Shown here piece by piece: positions 41,121 to 49,214 of a DNA stretch of 64,000 nucleotides. The DNA is from Streptomyces albicerus (GTDB taxonomy: Bacteria > Actinomycetota > Actinomycetes > Streptomycetales > Streptomycetaceae), in contig NZ_VWMY01000028.1 of assembly GCF_008905045.1 (NCBI RefSeq), forward strand, positions 37,676 to 101,675. Reading direction: 5' to 3'. Below the pieces are notes generated by a model. That model was given only the letters and a program-made list of their open reading frames with translations. It was not told the DNA's origin and made no database searches. Position numbers and translations under genes: made by a program. Numbering within the stretch: the first letter of the stretch is position 1; every line of letters begins with the position of its first letter.

Positions 41121-42968
41121 ATGACCGCGCCCACCCCGCAAGCGCGCCCCACCACAGATCGGCCGTCCCTCGCGCACCCCGGAGTCGAACGACCCCGCCT
41201 GCGTGCCGTCGTGATCGCCCCGCTCCTCACCGCCGTACCGGCCGCGCTCGCCGTCGGCGCCGCGGTCGCCCTGGCCCCCGCGTCGGCCCGCGTACCCCTC
41301 GCGTGGGGCGCGGGCGCTGCCGCCGTCCTGCTGTGCGTGGCCGTCACCCTGGCGAGTCATGCCGCGCAGACCTCACGATTACTCCTCCGCCGCCTCGACG
41401 CGGTCTCCCAGGACGCTCGCCGACTGCTCCGGGAACAGGCCCGCCTCACCGAGGAGTCGGCCCGCGAGCGCGCCCGGCTCACCGACGAGTTCACCCGGGA
41501 ACGCGCCCGCCTCGCCGAGCAGAACGCACACCAGAAGGTCCGCCTGGCCGCCGAACTCGACCGCGAGCGCGTCCGGGTCACCGCGGAGCACGCGCGCGTG
41601 GCCGACGAATTGCGGCAGGCGAGGACCGACCGCGCCGCCGCGATCTCGGCGGCCGCCAACACAGCCGGCCGGTTGCAGGCCCTGGCCACGAGTATGCTCG
41701 CCGACCTGCGCGCCATGGAGGAGAGGCACGCCGACGAGGACGTACTCGCCGACCTCCTCCATCTCGACCACCGCACCGCCCAGGCGGGCCGCCTCGCCGA
41801 CTCCGTCGCCGTCCTCGCGGGCGCCCGCTCGGGCCGCCGCTGGGCGCGGCCCATCGTCATGGAGTCGATCCTGCGCGGCGCGATGGGCCGTATCAGCGGC
41901 TACCAGCGCGTACGCGTCCACTCGGCGAGCGGGGCCGCCGTCGCAGGACACGCCGCCGAGGGCGTGATGCACGCGCTCGCCGAAATCCTCGACAACGCCG
42001 CGAACTTCTCGCCGCCCACGGCCGAAGTGCACGTCTACGTAGAGGAGGTTCCGGCCGGAGTCATCGTCTCCGTGGAGGACAGCGGGCTGGTGATGGGCGA
42101 GGTGCAGCTGCGCCGCGCCGAACGTGCCGTCTCCGGCGAGGAGGCGGAACTCGGCGGCCTCTCCGGCACCCGGCTCGGCCTCGCGGTCGTCGGCCGCCTC
42201 GCCCGCAAGTACGGCCTGAAGGTCTCCTTCCGCCCCTCCGCGCGCGGCGGCACGGGCGTCCTGCTCCTCGTCCCGCAGGACATCCTCGCGAACCCGGCCC
42301 AGGCCCCTGCTCCGGTCCCGACGCAGGCCCCGGCCGCGTCTCCAGCCCCGGCTCCTCCGGTCTCGACTGCGGCTCCGGCTCCGGCCCCTGCTCCGGTCTC
42401 GACTGCGGCTCCGGCCGGGGCTCCATCCTGGACTCCGACCCCAGCCTGGGCTCCGACTCCAGCCGTCGAGGATCCCGCGGAGCCCCTCCCGAAGTCCCAG
42501 CCTTGGGCCCAGTCCCAGCCCTGGGCCGAGTCCCGGCCCGAGTCCCGCCCCCAGGGCTCGTACGCCGCCTCCCACGCCCTCTCCGACCTGGACCCGGAGC
42601 CCGTGCCGACCCACGAGTCCGCGCTCCGGCCGGTCGCCGCCGACCCCCTGGGCACCCTCCCGAAGCGCCACCGCGGCCGCACCCTGGCCGAGGCGGAGGC
42701 CGAAGCGGAGGCCCAGCGAGCCCGCACCCGGCCTTCGGCCGCCCCCGCCTCAGGCGCCTCCGCTTCCGCCTCCGCCTCCGCCTCCGCCTCCGCCTCCGAG
42801 GCTCCCGGCAGCCCCGAAGCCGCTGGCCCCGCCCCCGACGACGTGACGACCCGAGCCGCCCGCTTCAGCAGTTTCCGCCAAGCCGTCCGAGGGACGTCGG
42901 CGGAGGAGCCCGTACAAGCCCGTACGAGTCCTGCCACCTCCCACCCGGAAAGCGACCCCACTTCATGA
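41121..42968 (+). CDS. Conservon CvnA-like histidine-kinase-related protein
   Basis: 615 residues. Two membrane helices near the N-terminus (AVVIAPLLTAVPAALAVGAA; then LAWGAGAAAVLLCVAVTLA) precede a long charged coiled coil rich in ARLTEESARERARLT units. The GHKL ATPase core is recognisable: N-box EILDNAANFSPP, G1-like VEDSGLVMG, and GLAVVGRLARKYGLKVSF, but no His-box is visible, as in other CvnA proteins. The C-terminal 200 residues are Pro/Ala/Ser-rich, with an alternating ASASAS tract. First gene of a conservon that should form a membrane-linked signalling complex with the roadblock protein and GTPase. Start ATG 41121, GAGGA 9 nt upstream. Confidence 0.92.
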   Translation: MTAPTPQARPTTDRPSLAHPGVERPRLRAVVIAPLLTAVPAALAVGAAVALAPASARVPLAWGAGAAAVLLCVAVTLASHAAQTSRLLLRRLDAVSQDARRLLREQARLTEESARERARLTDEFTRERARLAEQNAHQKVRLAAELDRERVRVTAEHARVADELRQARTDRAAAISAAANTAGRLQALATSMLADLRAMEERHADEDVLADLLHLDHRTAQAGRLADSVAVLAGARSGRRWARPIVMESILRGAMGRISGYQRVRVHSASGAAVAGHAAEGVMHALAEILDNAANFSPPTAEVHVYVEEVPAGVIVSVEDSGLVMGEVQLRRAERAVSGEEAELGGLSGTRLGLAVVGRLARKYGLKVSFRPSARGGTGVLLLVPQDILANPAQAPAPVPTQAPAASPAPAPPVSTAAPAPAPAPVSTAAPAGAPSWTPTPAWAPTPAVEDPAEPLPKSQPWAQSQPWAESRPESRPQGSYAASHALSDLDPEPVPTHESALRPVAADPLGTLPKRHRGRTLAEAEAEAEAQRARTRPSAAPASGASASASASASASASEAPGSPEAAGPAPDDVTTRAARFSSFRQAVRGTSAEEPVQARTSPATSHPESDPTS

Positions 42969-43483
42969 CCGGCCCCACCGGCCCCAACGGCACCACGGCC
43001 ACTGCCTCCACCACGGCCACCGCCGACGAGAAACTCACCTGGCTGATGCAGGGCCTGCTGGCGCGCACCCCGGGTGCCCGGCACGCGCTCGTGCTCTCCC
43101 GGGACGGCCTGAAGCTGTGCCGTACGCCCGAGCTCTCCGTCGACCAGGCCGACCAGCTCGCCGCGATCGCCGCCGGTATCCAGTCGCTGTCCCACGGCGC
43201 GTCCATGGAGTTCGGGGACGGCACCGGAGGTGTGCGGTCGGCGATGACCGAGTTCTACGGCGGGGTCCTGTTCATCGTGGAGGCGGGCGAGGGCGCGCAC
43301 CTGGCCGTGGTCACGGCCGAGGAGGCGGACCCCGGGCTCGTCGGCCACAACATGGGCGAACTCGTGGAGCAGCTCGGCGGACACCTGAGCGCGCAGCCGC
43401 GTACGTCACCGAGCCTGCAGCCCCTTGCATCACCGAACCCGCAGTCCCGTACGTCACTGAGCGCGCAGCCTCGTACGTCATGA
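42965..43483 (+). CDS. Conservon CvnB-like roadblock/LC7 protein
   Basis: 172 residues. A Thr-rich lead of about 20 residues is followed by the roadblock/LC7 fold (LTWLMQGLLARTPGARHALV, then LSRDGLKLCRTPEL and GGVLFIVEAGEGAHLAVV). Roadblock proteins control small GTPases, here the CvnD protein three genes on. A Pro/Ser-rich tail contains short SPSLQPLASPNP-type repeats. Start overlaps the CvnA stop by 4 bp, and its stop overlaps the next start. Confidence 0.93.
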   Translation: MTGPTGPNGTTATASTTATADEKLTWLMQGLLARTPGARHALVLSRDGLKLCRTPELSVDQADQLAAIAAGIQSLSHGASMEFGDGTGGVRSAMTEFYGGVLFIVEAGEGAHLAVVTAEEADPGLVGHNMGELVEQLGGHLSAQPRTSPSLQPLASPNPQSRTSLSAQPRTS

Positions 43484-43836
43484 GTCGGCCGGGCAGGGAC
43501 GACTCGCCCGACCGGCTCTACACCCTCACCGGAGGGCGCAGCCGCTCTGCGCCCGGCACCCCGTTCGACCTGGTGACGCTGGTCGTCGCCGAGTGCGATC
43601 CGGCTCCCGGCATGCAGTCGGAGCACGCGGCGATCCTGCGCCTCGCCGAACGGCCCACCGCCGTCGCGGAGGTCGCCGCCGAGCTGCGGCTGCCGCTCAC
43701 CATCACGAAGATCCTGCTCTCCGACCTCCTCGCCGAGGGCCGTGTCAGCGCCCGCCACCCGCGCAAGGCCGTACTCGCCGGGCGCCCCGATCCCGACATC
43801 CTGGAGCAGGTGCTCGTTGGCCTCCGCAACCTCTGA
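43480..43836 (+). CDS. Conservon CvnC-like DUF742 protein
   Basis: 118 residues typical of DUF742: RLYTLTGGRSRS, then LVTLVVAECDPAPGMQSEHA AILRLAERPTAVAEVAAEL and LPLTITKILLSDLLAEGRV, i.e. a winged-helix-like domain. It is an invariant conservon member of unknown mechanism. Overlaps both neighbours, consistent with one operon. Confidence 0.93.
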   Translation: MSRPGRDDSPDRLYTLTGGRSRSAPGTPFDLVTLVVAECDPAPGMQSEHAAILRLAERPTAVAEVAAELRLPLTITKILLSDLLAEGRVSARHPRKAVLAGRPDPDILEQVLVGLRNL

Positions 43837-44584
43837 CGCCCCGATCTCTGGCGTCGCAGCCTCTGACGTCCGAACTCCCGACGCCCGAACTCCCGACGCC
43901 CGCACGCCACTTGGAGCGACGGTCGACAACGGCCTGAAGATCGTGGTCGTCGGCGGCTTCGGCGTCGGCAAGACCACGATGATCCACTCGGTGAGCGAGA
44001 TACGTCCCCTCAGCACCGAGGAGACGATCACGCGGGCCGGCGAGACGGTCGACGACACCAGCGCGGTGCCCGACAAGTCCGATACCACCGTCGCCTTCGA
44101 CTTCGGCCGCATCACGCTCAGCGCCCGCACCGTCCTCTACCTCTTCGGCGCGCCCGGCCAGGAGCGCTTCTGGTACCTCTGGGACCGGCTCTTCTCCGGC
44201 GCGCTCGGCGCGGTCGTGCTCGTCGACACCCGCCGTATCGACGACTCCTGGTACGCCATCGACCGCCTCGAACACCTCGGCACCCCGTTCATCGTCGCCC
44301 GCAACGACTTCGGCGGCCCCGCGCACACCGCCGAGCAGGTACGTGACGCCCTCGACCTCGCCCCGCACATCCCGCTCGTCGACTGCGACGCACGCTCCCG
44401 CGCGTCCGGCAAACGGGTCCTGATCACGCTGGTCGAGCACCTCAAGAGCCTGCACCTGTCTCACCTGGCCAGGAATCCGTACGCGACCCAAGGCGCCCCG
44501 CTCCAGGTAAGCCCGCCCGTCGTAGGCCCGTCCGCCGTAGGCCCGTCCGTCGCAAGCCCGCCCGTCCAGGAGTTGGCCCAGTGA
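43817..44584 (+). CDS. Conservon CvnD-like small GTPase
   Basis: 255 residues of the Ras/MglA-type GTPase fold. G1: VVVGGFGVGKTTMIHSVSE; G3 region: LYLFGAPGQERFWYLWDRL; G4 reads ARNDFGG in place of NKxD, as in other CvnD proteins. The N-terminal lead has three DARTP repeats; the tail has Pro/Ser repeats (PPVVGPSAVGPSVASPP). Start TTG 43817 overlaps the DUF742 end by 20 bp and has GGAGCAGG upstream; the frame is open to 43742. Acts with the roadblock protein as the switch of the conservon. Confidence 0.9.
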   Translation: MASATSDAPISGVAASDVRTPDARTPDARTPLGATVDNGLKIVVVGGFGVGKTTMIHSVSEIRPLSTEETITRAGETVDDTSAVPDKSDTTVAFDFGRITLSARTVLYLFGAPGQERFWYLWDRLFSGALGAVVLVDTRRIDDSWYAIDRLEHLGTPFIVARNDFGGPAHTAEQVRDALDLAPHIPLVDCDARSRASGKRVLITLVEHLKSLHLSHLARNPYATQGAPLQVSPPVVGPSAVGPSVASPPVQELAQ

Positions 44585-45846
44585 ACCCCGACCCCGTGCC
44601 CCTCAACGGGGCCAGGTTCCGGTCCGAACCAGCCGAGCTGTACCGGGAGTTGCGGCGCGAGCACGGCGCCGTGGCGTCGGTGCTGCTCGACGGAGACATC
44701 CCGGCGTGGCTCGTGCTCGGCTACCGCGAACTGCACCAAGTCACCGGCGACCCCGTGCTGTTCAGCCGCGACTCCGCCCTGTGGAACCAGTGGGACCACA
44801 TCCCCGACGACTGGCCGCTGCTGCCGGTGATCGGCCGCGGCCAGCCCTCCATCCTCTACACCGTCGGCGAACGCCACCGCGAGCGCGCCGCGATGGTCAG
44901 CGACGCCCTCGAAGGCGTCGGCCCCTTCGAACTGCGTGCCCACGCCGAGCGGTTCGCCGACGAGCTGATCGACGCGGTGTGCGCCAAGGGCGCGGCGGAT
45001 CTCGTCGCGGACTACGCGACCCTGCTCCCCGTACGCGTCCTCGCCACCCTCTTCGGCTTCGCCGACGAGCAGGGCCCGGGCCTGGTTGCCGCCCTGAACG
45101 ACATGATCAACGGACGGGAGGACGCCATCGCCGGACAGCTGCACGTGGCCGCCTCCATGGCACGGCTGGTGGCGGACCGGGCGGCACGCCCCGCCGACGA
45201 CGTCGTCAGCCGCATGCTCGCGATGACCCTTTCAGGGCATTCCCAGCATTCCCACGGGGGCGCGGGCTCCGGCGGCTTCACGCACGAGGAGATCACCCAG
45301 GACCTGATGGTCATGATGGCCGCGGGCCATCAGCCGACCGCCGACTGGATCGGCAACTCGCTGCGGCTGATGCTGACCGACGAACGTTTCGCGGCCTCGC
45401 TCTTCGGCGGCCGGCGCAGTGTCGCCGAGGCCATGAACGAGGTCCTGTGGGAGGACACCCCCACCCAGAACGTGGCCGGCCGCTGGGCCTCCCGCGACAC
45501 CCGCCTCGGCGGCCGCACCGTCCACACCGGCGACCTGCTGCTGCTCGGCCTCCAGGCCGCCAACCACGACCCGCAGGTCCGCACCCACGGCTCCGCCCTC
45601 ACCGGCGGCAACAGCGCGCACTTCTCCTTCGGCCACGGCGAGCACCGGTGTCCGTTCCCGGCTCAGGAGATCGCGGAGGTCATCGCGCGTACGGCCATCG
45701 AGGTCGTACTGGACCGCCTGCCGGACATCGATCTGGCCGTACCCGCCGAGTCGTTGACGCGTCGGCCCTCGCCGTGGCTGCGGGGGCTGACGGAACTGCC
45801 CGTGCGTTTCACTCCGGCCCCGGCCCTGGGAGGCGCCCCCGCATGA
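44581..45846 (+). CDS. Conservon cytochrome P450, CYP157-like, lacking the ExxR motif
   Basis: 421 residues, last intact conservon gene. The heme Cys lies in FSFGHGEHRCPFPAQEIAE, where the usual C-x-G is replaced by C-P-F-P. The I-helix reads MMAAGHQPTADW, without the acid-Thr pair. The K-helix ExxR is ENVLW-like (NEVLWEDTP at 45436-45460), with Trp for Arg. CYP157 P450s have been reported to lack ExxR in just this way and to sit beside conservons, often with a CYP154 next to them. Such a P450 may have a regulatory rather than hydroxylating role. Start GTG 44581 overlaps the GTPase stop (GTGA). Confidence 0.9.
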   Translation: MNPDPVPLNGARFRSEPAELYRELRREHGAVASVLLDGDIPAWLVLGYRELHQVTGDPVLFSRDSALWNQWDHIPDDWPLLPVIGRGQPSILYTVGERHRERAAMVSDALEGVGPFELRAHAERFADELIDAVCAKGAADLVADYATLLPVRVLATLFGFADEQGPGLVAALNDMINGREDAIAGQLHVAASMARLVADRAARPADDVVSRMLAMTLSGHSQHSHGGAGSGGFTHEEITQDLMVMMAAGHQPTADWIGNSLRLMLTDERFAASLFGGRRSVAEAMNEVLWEDTPTQNVAGRWASRDTRLGGRTVHTGDLLLLGLQAANHDPQVRTHGSALTGGNSAHFSFGHGEHRCPFPAQEIAEVIARTAIEVVLDRLPDIDLAVPAESLTRRPSPWLRGLTELPVRFTPAPALGGAPA

Positions 45847-45986
45847 CGACTCGTATCGCCCTGGACCCGTTCGTGTGGACCCGTTCATCCATCAGCGGCT
45901 CCGCCGCGGGCCGGCACAACCCCCACCGTGGCATCGCGTCTCTTCGCGTCTCATCCGACGGACGACGTTTCGCCCAGGTTTCCTGA
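45843..45986 (+). pseudogene. Stub of a second P450 (CYP154-like N-terminus)
   Basis: A 47-codon frame starts at ATG 45843, overlapping the P450 stop by 4 bp as a conservon gene would. It begins MTTRIALDPFV, the opening I associate with CYP154 P450s that follow CYP157 genes in conservons, then runs into unrelated sequence and stops at 45984-45986. The 11-bp string TGGACCCGTTC occurs twice 14 bp apart at the break (from 45864), suggesting a deletion end. Confidence 0.5.
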
Positions 45987-45992
45987 AACGGA

Positions 45993-46005
45993 TACGCTCC
46001 CGTCG
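45993..46005 (+). promoter_or_regulatory. Leaderless promoter of serC
   Basis: TACGCT (45993-45998) stands 6 nt before GTG 46005; no ribosome site is present. The mRNA is expected to begin at the start codon. Confidence 0.6.
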
Positions 46006-47123
46006 TGGCTGATATCCAGATCCCCGCTGACCTCAAGCCCGCCGACGGACGTTTCGGCGCGGGCCCCTCCAAGGTGCGTACGGAGTCGCTGACAGCGCTC
46101 GCCGCCACTGGCACGTCACTGATGGGCACGTCCCACCGCCAGGCCCCGGTCAAGAACCTCGTGGGGAAGGTCCGCGAGGGTGTGAGCGACCTCTTCCAGC
46201 TCCCTGAGGGCTACGAGGTCGTCCTCGGCAACGGCGGCTCGACGGCGTTCTGGGACGTGGCGACCCACGGCCTGATCGAGAACAAGTCGCAGCACCTCAC
46301 CTTCGGTGAGTTCAGCTCCAAGTTCGCGAAGGCGGCCAAGCTGGCGCCCTGGCTGGCCGAGCCGGACGTCATCTCCTCCGAGCCGGGCACTCACCCGGAG
46401 CCGGTCGCCCAGTCGGGCGTGGACGTCTACGCCCTCACCCACAACGAGACCTCCACCGGCGTCGCGGCCCCGATCAAGCGGATCGCCGGCGCCGACGAGG
46501 GCTCCCTGGTCGTCGTGGACGCGACGAGCGGCGCGGGCGGGCTGCCCGTCGACATCGCGGAGACAGACGTCTACTACTTCGCCCCGCAGAAGTCGTTCGC
46601 CGCGGACGGCGGCCTGTGGATCGCGATCTTCTCCCCGGCCGCGCTCGAGCGCGCCGAGCGCGTCCACGCGAGCGGACGCCACGTCCCGGAGTTCTTCTCG
46701 CTCCCCACCGCGATCGACAACTCCCGCAAGAACCAGACGTACAACACCCCGGCCCTCGCCACCCTCTTCCTCCTGAACGACCAGTTGGAGTGGCTGAACG
46801 GCCAGGGCGGTCTCGACTGGTCGGTCCGCCGCACGGCGACCTCCTCGCGCACGCTGTACGGCTGGGCCGAGGACGTCAAGTACGCGAACCCGTTCGTCAC
46901 CGACCCGGCCAAGCGCTCCCAGGTCATCGGCACGATCGACTTCACGGACGACGTCGACGCGGCCGCCGTCGCCAAGGTCCTGCGCGCCAACGGCATCGTC
47001 GACACCGAGCCCTACCGCAAGCTCGGCCGCAACCAGCTCCGTGTCGCGATGTTCCCGGCGATCGACCCGGCGGACATCGAGGCACTCACGAAGTGCGTCG
47101 ACTACGTGATCGAAAAGCTGTAG
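46005..47123 (+). CDS. serC: Phosphoserine aminotransferase
   Basis: 372 residues. PLP enzyme converting 3-phosphohydroxypyruvate and glutamate to O-phosphoserine, and also acting in PLP synthesis. Motifs: FGAGPSKVRTESL, VLGNGGSTAFWDVATHGLI, and the Schiff-base Lys in FAPQKSFAADGGLW. This is the actinobacterial subfamily with the LMGTSHRQAPVK phosphate-binding segment. Start GTG 46005 directly follows a -10 hexamer. Convergent with the ABC exporter operon, with a strong terminator between. Confidence 0.96.
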   Translation: MADIQIPADLKPADGRFGAGPSKVRTESLTALAATGTSLMGTSHRQAPVKNLVGKVREGVSDLFQLPEGYEVVLGNGGSTAFWDVATHGLIENKSQHLTFGEFSSKFAKAAKLAPWLAEPDVISSEPGTHPEPVAQSGVDVYALTHNETSTGVAAPIKRIAGADEGSLVVVDATSGAGGLPVDIAETDVYYFAPQKSFAADGGLWIAIFSPAALERAERVHASGRHVPEFFSLPTAIDNSRKNQTYNTPALATLFLLNDQLEWLNGQGGLDWSVRRTATSSRTLYGWAEDVKYANPFVTDPAKRSQVIGTIDFTDDVDAAAVAKVLRANGIVDTEPYRKLGRNQLRVAMFPAIDPADIEALTKCVDYVIEKL

Positions 47124-47156
47124 CGATTCCCGCTCGTACGGCGATGTTCGTACGGT

Positions 47157-47200
47157 GATGGGGGCGCCCGGCACTGGTGAAAGTGCCGGGCGCCCCCATC
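47157..47200. terminator. Bidirectional terminator between serC and the exporter operon
   Basis: A perfect 19-bp stem, GATGGGGGCGCCCGGCACT with AGTGCCGGGCGCCCCCATC, around the loop GGTGAA. It lies 34 bp past serC and 17 bp past the convergent permease stop. Confidence 0.9.
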
Positions 47201-47216
47201 TCGCGTACCGGGAGGA

Positions 47217-48047
47217 TCAGCGGCTGAGCTTCTGGAACCTCCGTACCGCCAGCGGAACGAAGATCAGCGTGAGGATCAGCGGCCACACGCCCGCCATCAG
47301 CAGTGCGTGCTGCTCGACCCACGCGTCGCCGCTGCCCACCGGCGTGCCGAACAGTTCACGCGTGGCCGCGGCCGTGGACGAGATCGGGTTCCAGGCCGCC
47401 ACGAAGCCGAGCCAGTCGGGCATCAGTTGGGGCGCGACGAAGATGCTGGAGATCATCGTCAGGGGGAACGCGACCGCGAACAAGCCGCCCGCCGCCTCCG
47501 GGTTGGGCACGAGCAGGCCGAGCCACACCCCGAGCCAGATCAGCGCGAACCGCAGCCACAGCAGCAGCGCGAAGGCCCCCAGGAAACCGAAGCCGCCGTC
47601 GGGCCGCCAGCCCATGGCGAGCGCGGTGAGCATCAGGATCGTCAACTCCGCGCAGGCGACGACGAGATCGGTGACCCCGCGCCCGGCTACGACGGCGGAC
47701 GGCGCCATCGGCATGGAGCGGAACCGGTCGATGACGCCCTTCGTGGAGTCGTAGACGACGAGCGTCGCGGTGTTGATGAACCCGAAGGCCATCGTCATCA
47801 CGAACATGCCCGGCATCAGGAAGTCCCGGTAGTCGCCGCCGCCCGGCACCTTCATGGCGCTGCCGAAGACATACCCGTACAGCAGCACGGACAGGATCGG
47901 GAAGCCCAACTGCCAGGCGATGTTGATGGGTTGGCGCTGGTAGTGGGTGAGTCCGCGCCGGACGACGTTCCAGCAGTCGGCGAGCACCCAGTACGTACGG
48001 CCGCGGTCGTGAACGCCCGACCGGGTCACCTCGAGCGCGCCGCTCAT
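47217..48047 (-). CDS. ABC-2 type exporter permease (DrrB-like)
   Basis: 276 residues with six membrane segments (for example FPILSVLLYGYVFGS, FVMTMAFGFINTATLVVY, LILTLIFVPLAVRRF) and the ABC-2 signature around PMAPSAVVAGRGVTDLVVAC. Closest in style to daunorubicin-resistance DrrB permeases. It works with the ATPase gene just upstream, whose stop overlaps its ATG (48044-48047). The substrate is unknown, probably a hydrophobic antibiotic or lipid. Confidence 0.93.
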   Translation of the reverse strand: MSGALEVTRSGVHDRGRTYWVLADCWNVVRRGLTHYQRQPINIAWQLGFPILSVLLYGYVFGSAMKVPGGGDYRDFLMPGMFVMTMAFGFINTATLVVYDSTKGVIDRFRSMPMAPSAVVAGRGVTDLVVACAELTILMLTALAMGWRPDGGFGFLGAFALLLWLRFALIWLGVWLGLLVPNPEAAGGLFAVAFPLTMISSIFVAPQLMPDWLGFVAAWNPISSTAAATRELFGTPVGSGDAWVEQHALLMAGVWPLILTLIFVPLAVRRFQKLSR

Positions 48048-49081
48048 GCCGCGACCTCCTTCGTGTTCTTCGTGTCCTTCGTGTTCTTCGTGTCCTTCAG
48101 GCTCTTCGCGTCCTTGGAATCCTCGGAAACCGTCTCCGTGTCCGTGCGGTGTCCGGTCAGGCGCAGGAACACGTCGTCGAGGCTCGGCCTGCGCAGTCCG
48201 ATGTCCTCCACCCGCACGCCCTCGTCCTGGAGGGTCCGCGCCACCTCGGTGAGCGCCGCGACCCTGTCGGTCACGGGCGCGTGCACCCTCAACTCGGTCT
48301 CGTCCGACTCCGGTTCGCCGTCCGCGACCCGGGCGACGACCTTCACCACCTGGGCGATGTCGGTCCGCTCGGCGACGACGACCTCGATGCGGTCGCCGCC
48401 CACCGTGTTCTTCAGCCCGTCCGGGGTGTCGTCGGCGATGGCCCGCCCCTGGTCGATCACGGTGATGTGCGAGGCGAGCTTGTCGGCCTCCTCCAGATAC
48501 TGCGTCGTCAGCAGTACGGTCGTGCCGCCCGCCACCAACTCCCGTACGGATTCCCAGACTTCGCCCCGGCTGCGGGGGTCGAGCCCGGTCGTCGGCTCGT
48601 CCAGGAACAGCACGCTCGGGGCGAGGATCATCGACGCGGCGAGGTCAAGGCGCCGCCGCATGCCGCCGCTGTACTTGTCGACTCCCTTGCCCGCGGCGTC
48701 CGTCAGGTCGAACTGCTCCAGCAACTCCGCCGCCCGCAGCCGTGCCCGGCGCCCGCCCAGGTGGAACAGCCGCCCGAACATCTCCAGGTTCTGCCGGCCG
48801 GTGAGCACCTCGTCCACGGCGGCGTACTGACCGGTGAGCCCGATCCTGGCCCGCACCTCCCGCGATTGCCGTGCGACATCCAGGCCCGCCACCTGCGCCC
48901 GTCCCCCGTCCAGCCTGACCAGCGTGGACAGAATGCGGACGGCGGTGGTCTTGCCCGCGCCGTTCGGCCCGAGCAGGCCGTGCACCGTGCCCTCCCGCAC
49001 GGCCAGGTCGAAGCCGTCGAGGGCGCGCTTCTCCCCGTACCTCTTCTCGAGCCCCTCGGCCCGCACCGCGTAACCGCTCAC
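48044..49081 (-). CDS. ABC exporter ATP-binding protein (DrrA-like)
   Basis: 345 residues. Walker A LLGPNGAGKTTAVRIL, signature YSGGMRRRLDLAASM, Walker B VLFLDEPTTGLDPRSR, then the DrrA C-terminal domain (RTLQDEGVRVEDIGLRRPSL DDVFLRLTG). The extreme C-terminus is a hydrophilic tail made of TKNTKD-type repeats. Start GTG 49081 has GGAGGAG 4 nt upstream; longer upstream frames cross the palindromic operator and are not coding. Divergent from its probable TetR regulator. Confidence 0.94.
   Translation of the reverse strand: MSGYAVRAEGLEKRYGEKRALDGFDLAVREGTVHGLLGPNGAGKTTAVRILSTLVRLDGGRAQVAGLDVARQSREVRARIGLTGQYAAVDEVLTGRQNLEMFGRLFHLGGRRARLRAAELLEQFDLTDAAGKGVDKYSGGMRRRLDLAASMILAPSVLFLDEPTTGLDPRSRGEVWESVRELVAGGTTVLLTTQYLEEADKLASHITVIDQGRAIADDTPDGLKNTVGGDRIEVVVAERTDIAQVVKVVARVADGEPESDETELRVHAPVTDRVAALTEVARTLQDEGVRVEDIGLRRPSLDDVFLRLTGHRTDTETVSEDSKDAKSLKDTKNTKDTKNTKEVAA
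48063..48098. repeat. Tandem 18-bp repeat in the DrrA-like C-terminus
   Basis: GTGTTCTTCGTGTCCTTC occurs twice without change and, being six codons, adds TKNTKD units in frame. A variable-length tail is likely. Confidence 0.85.
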
Positions 49082-49139
49082 AGCACTCCTCCACCCCTGA
49101 AATCCACCCGGGACCCACCCCGAAACCCGAACCCAGAAC

Positions 49140-49191
49140 CCAAAACTGGGTACGCCGTACTCTGTTAAGAGTACACCGTACCCAGTTTTGG
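49140..49191. promoter_or_regulatory. 52-bp nested palindromic operator between exporter and TetR genes
   Basis: Outer arms CCAAAACTGGGTAC (49140-49153) and GTACCCAGTTTTGG (49178-49191) are perfect inverted repeats. Inner arms GTACTC (49157-49162) and GAGTAC (49169-49174) share exactly the same centre. The site lies between the divergent starts at 49081 and 49215 and most likely binds dimers of the TetR protein. Confidence 0.8.
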
Positions 49192-49214
49192 TCCAAGGGA
49201 TTATTCTGGGGTCC

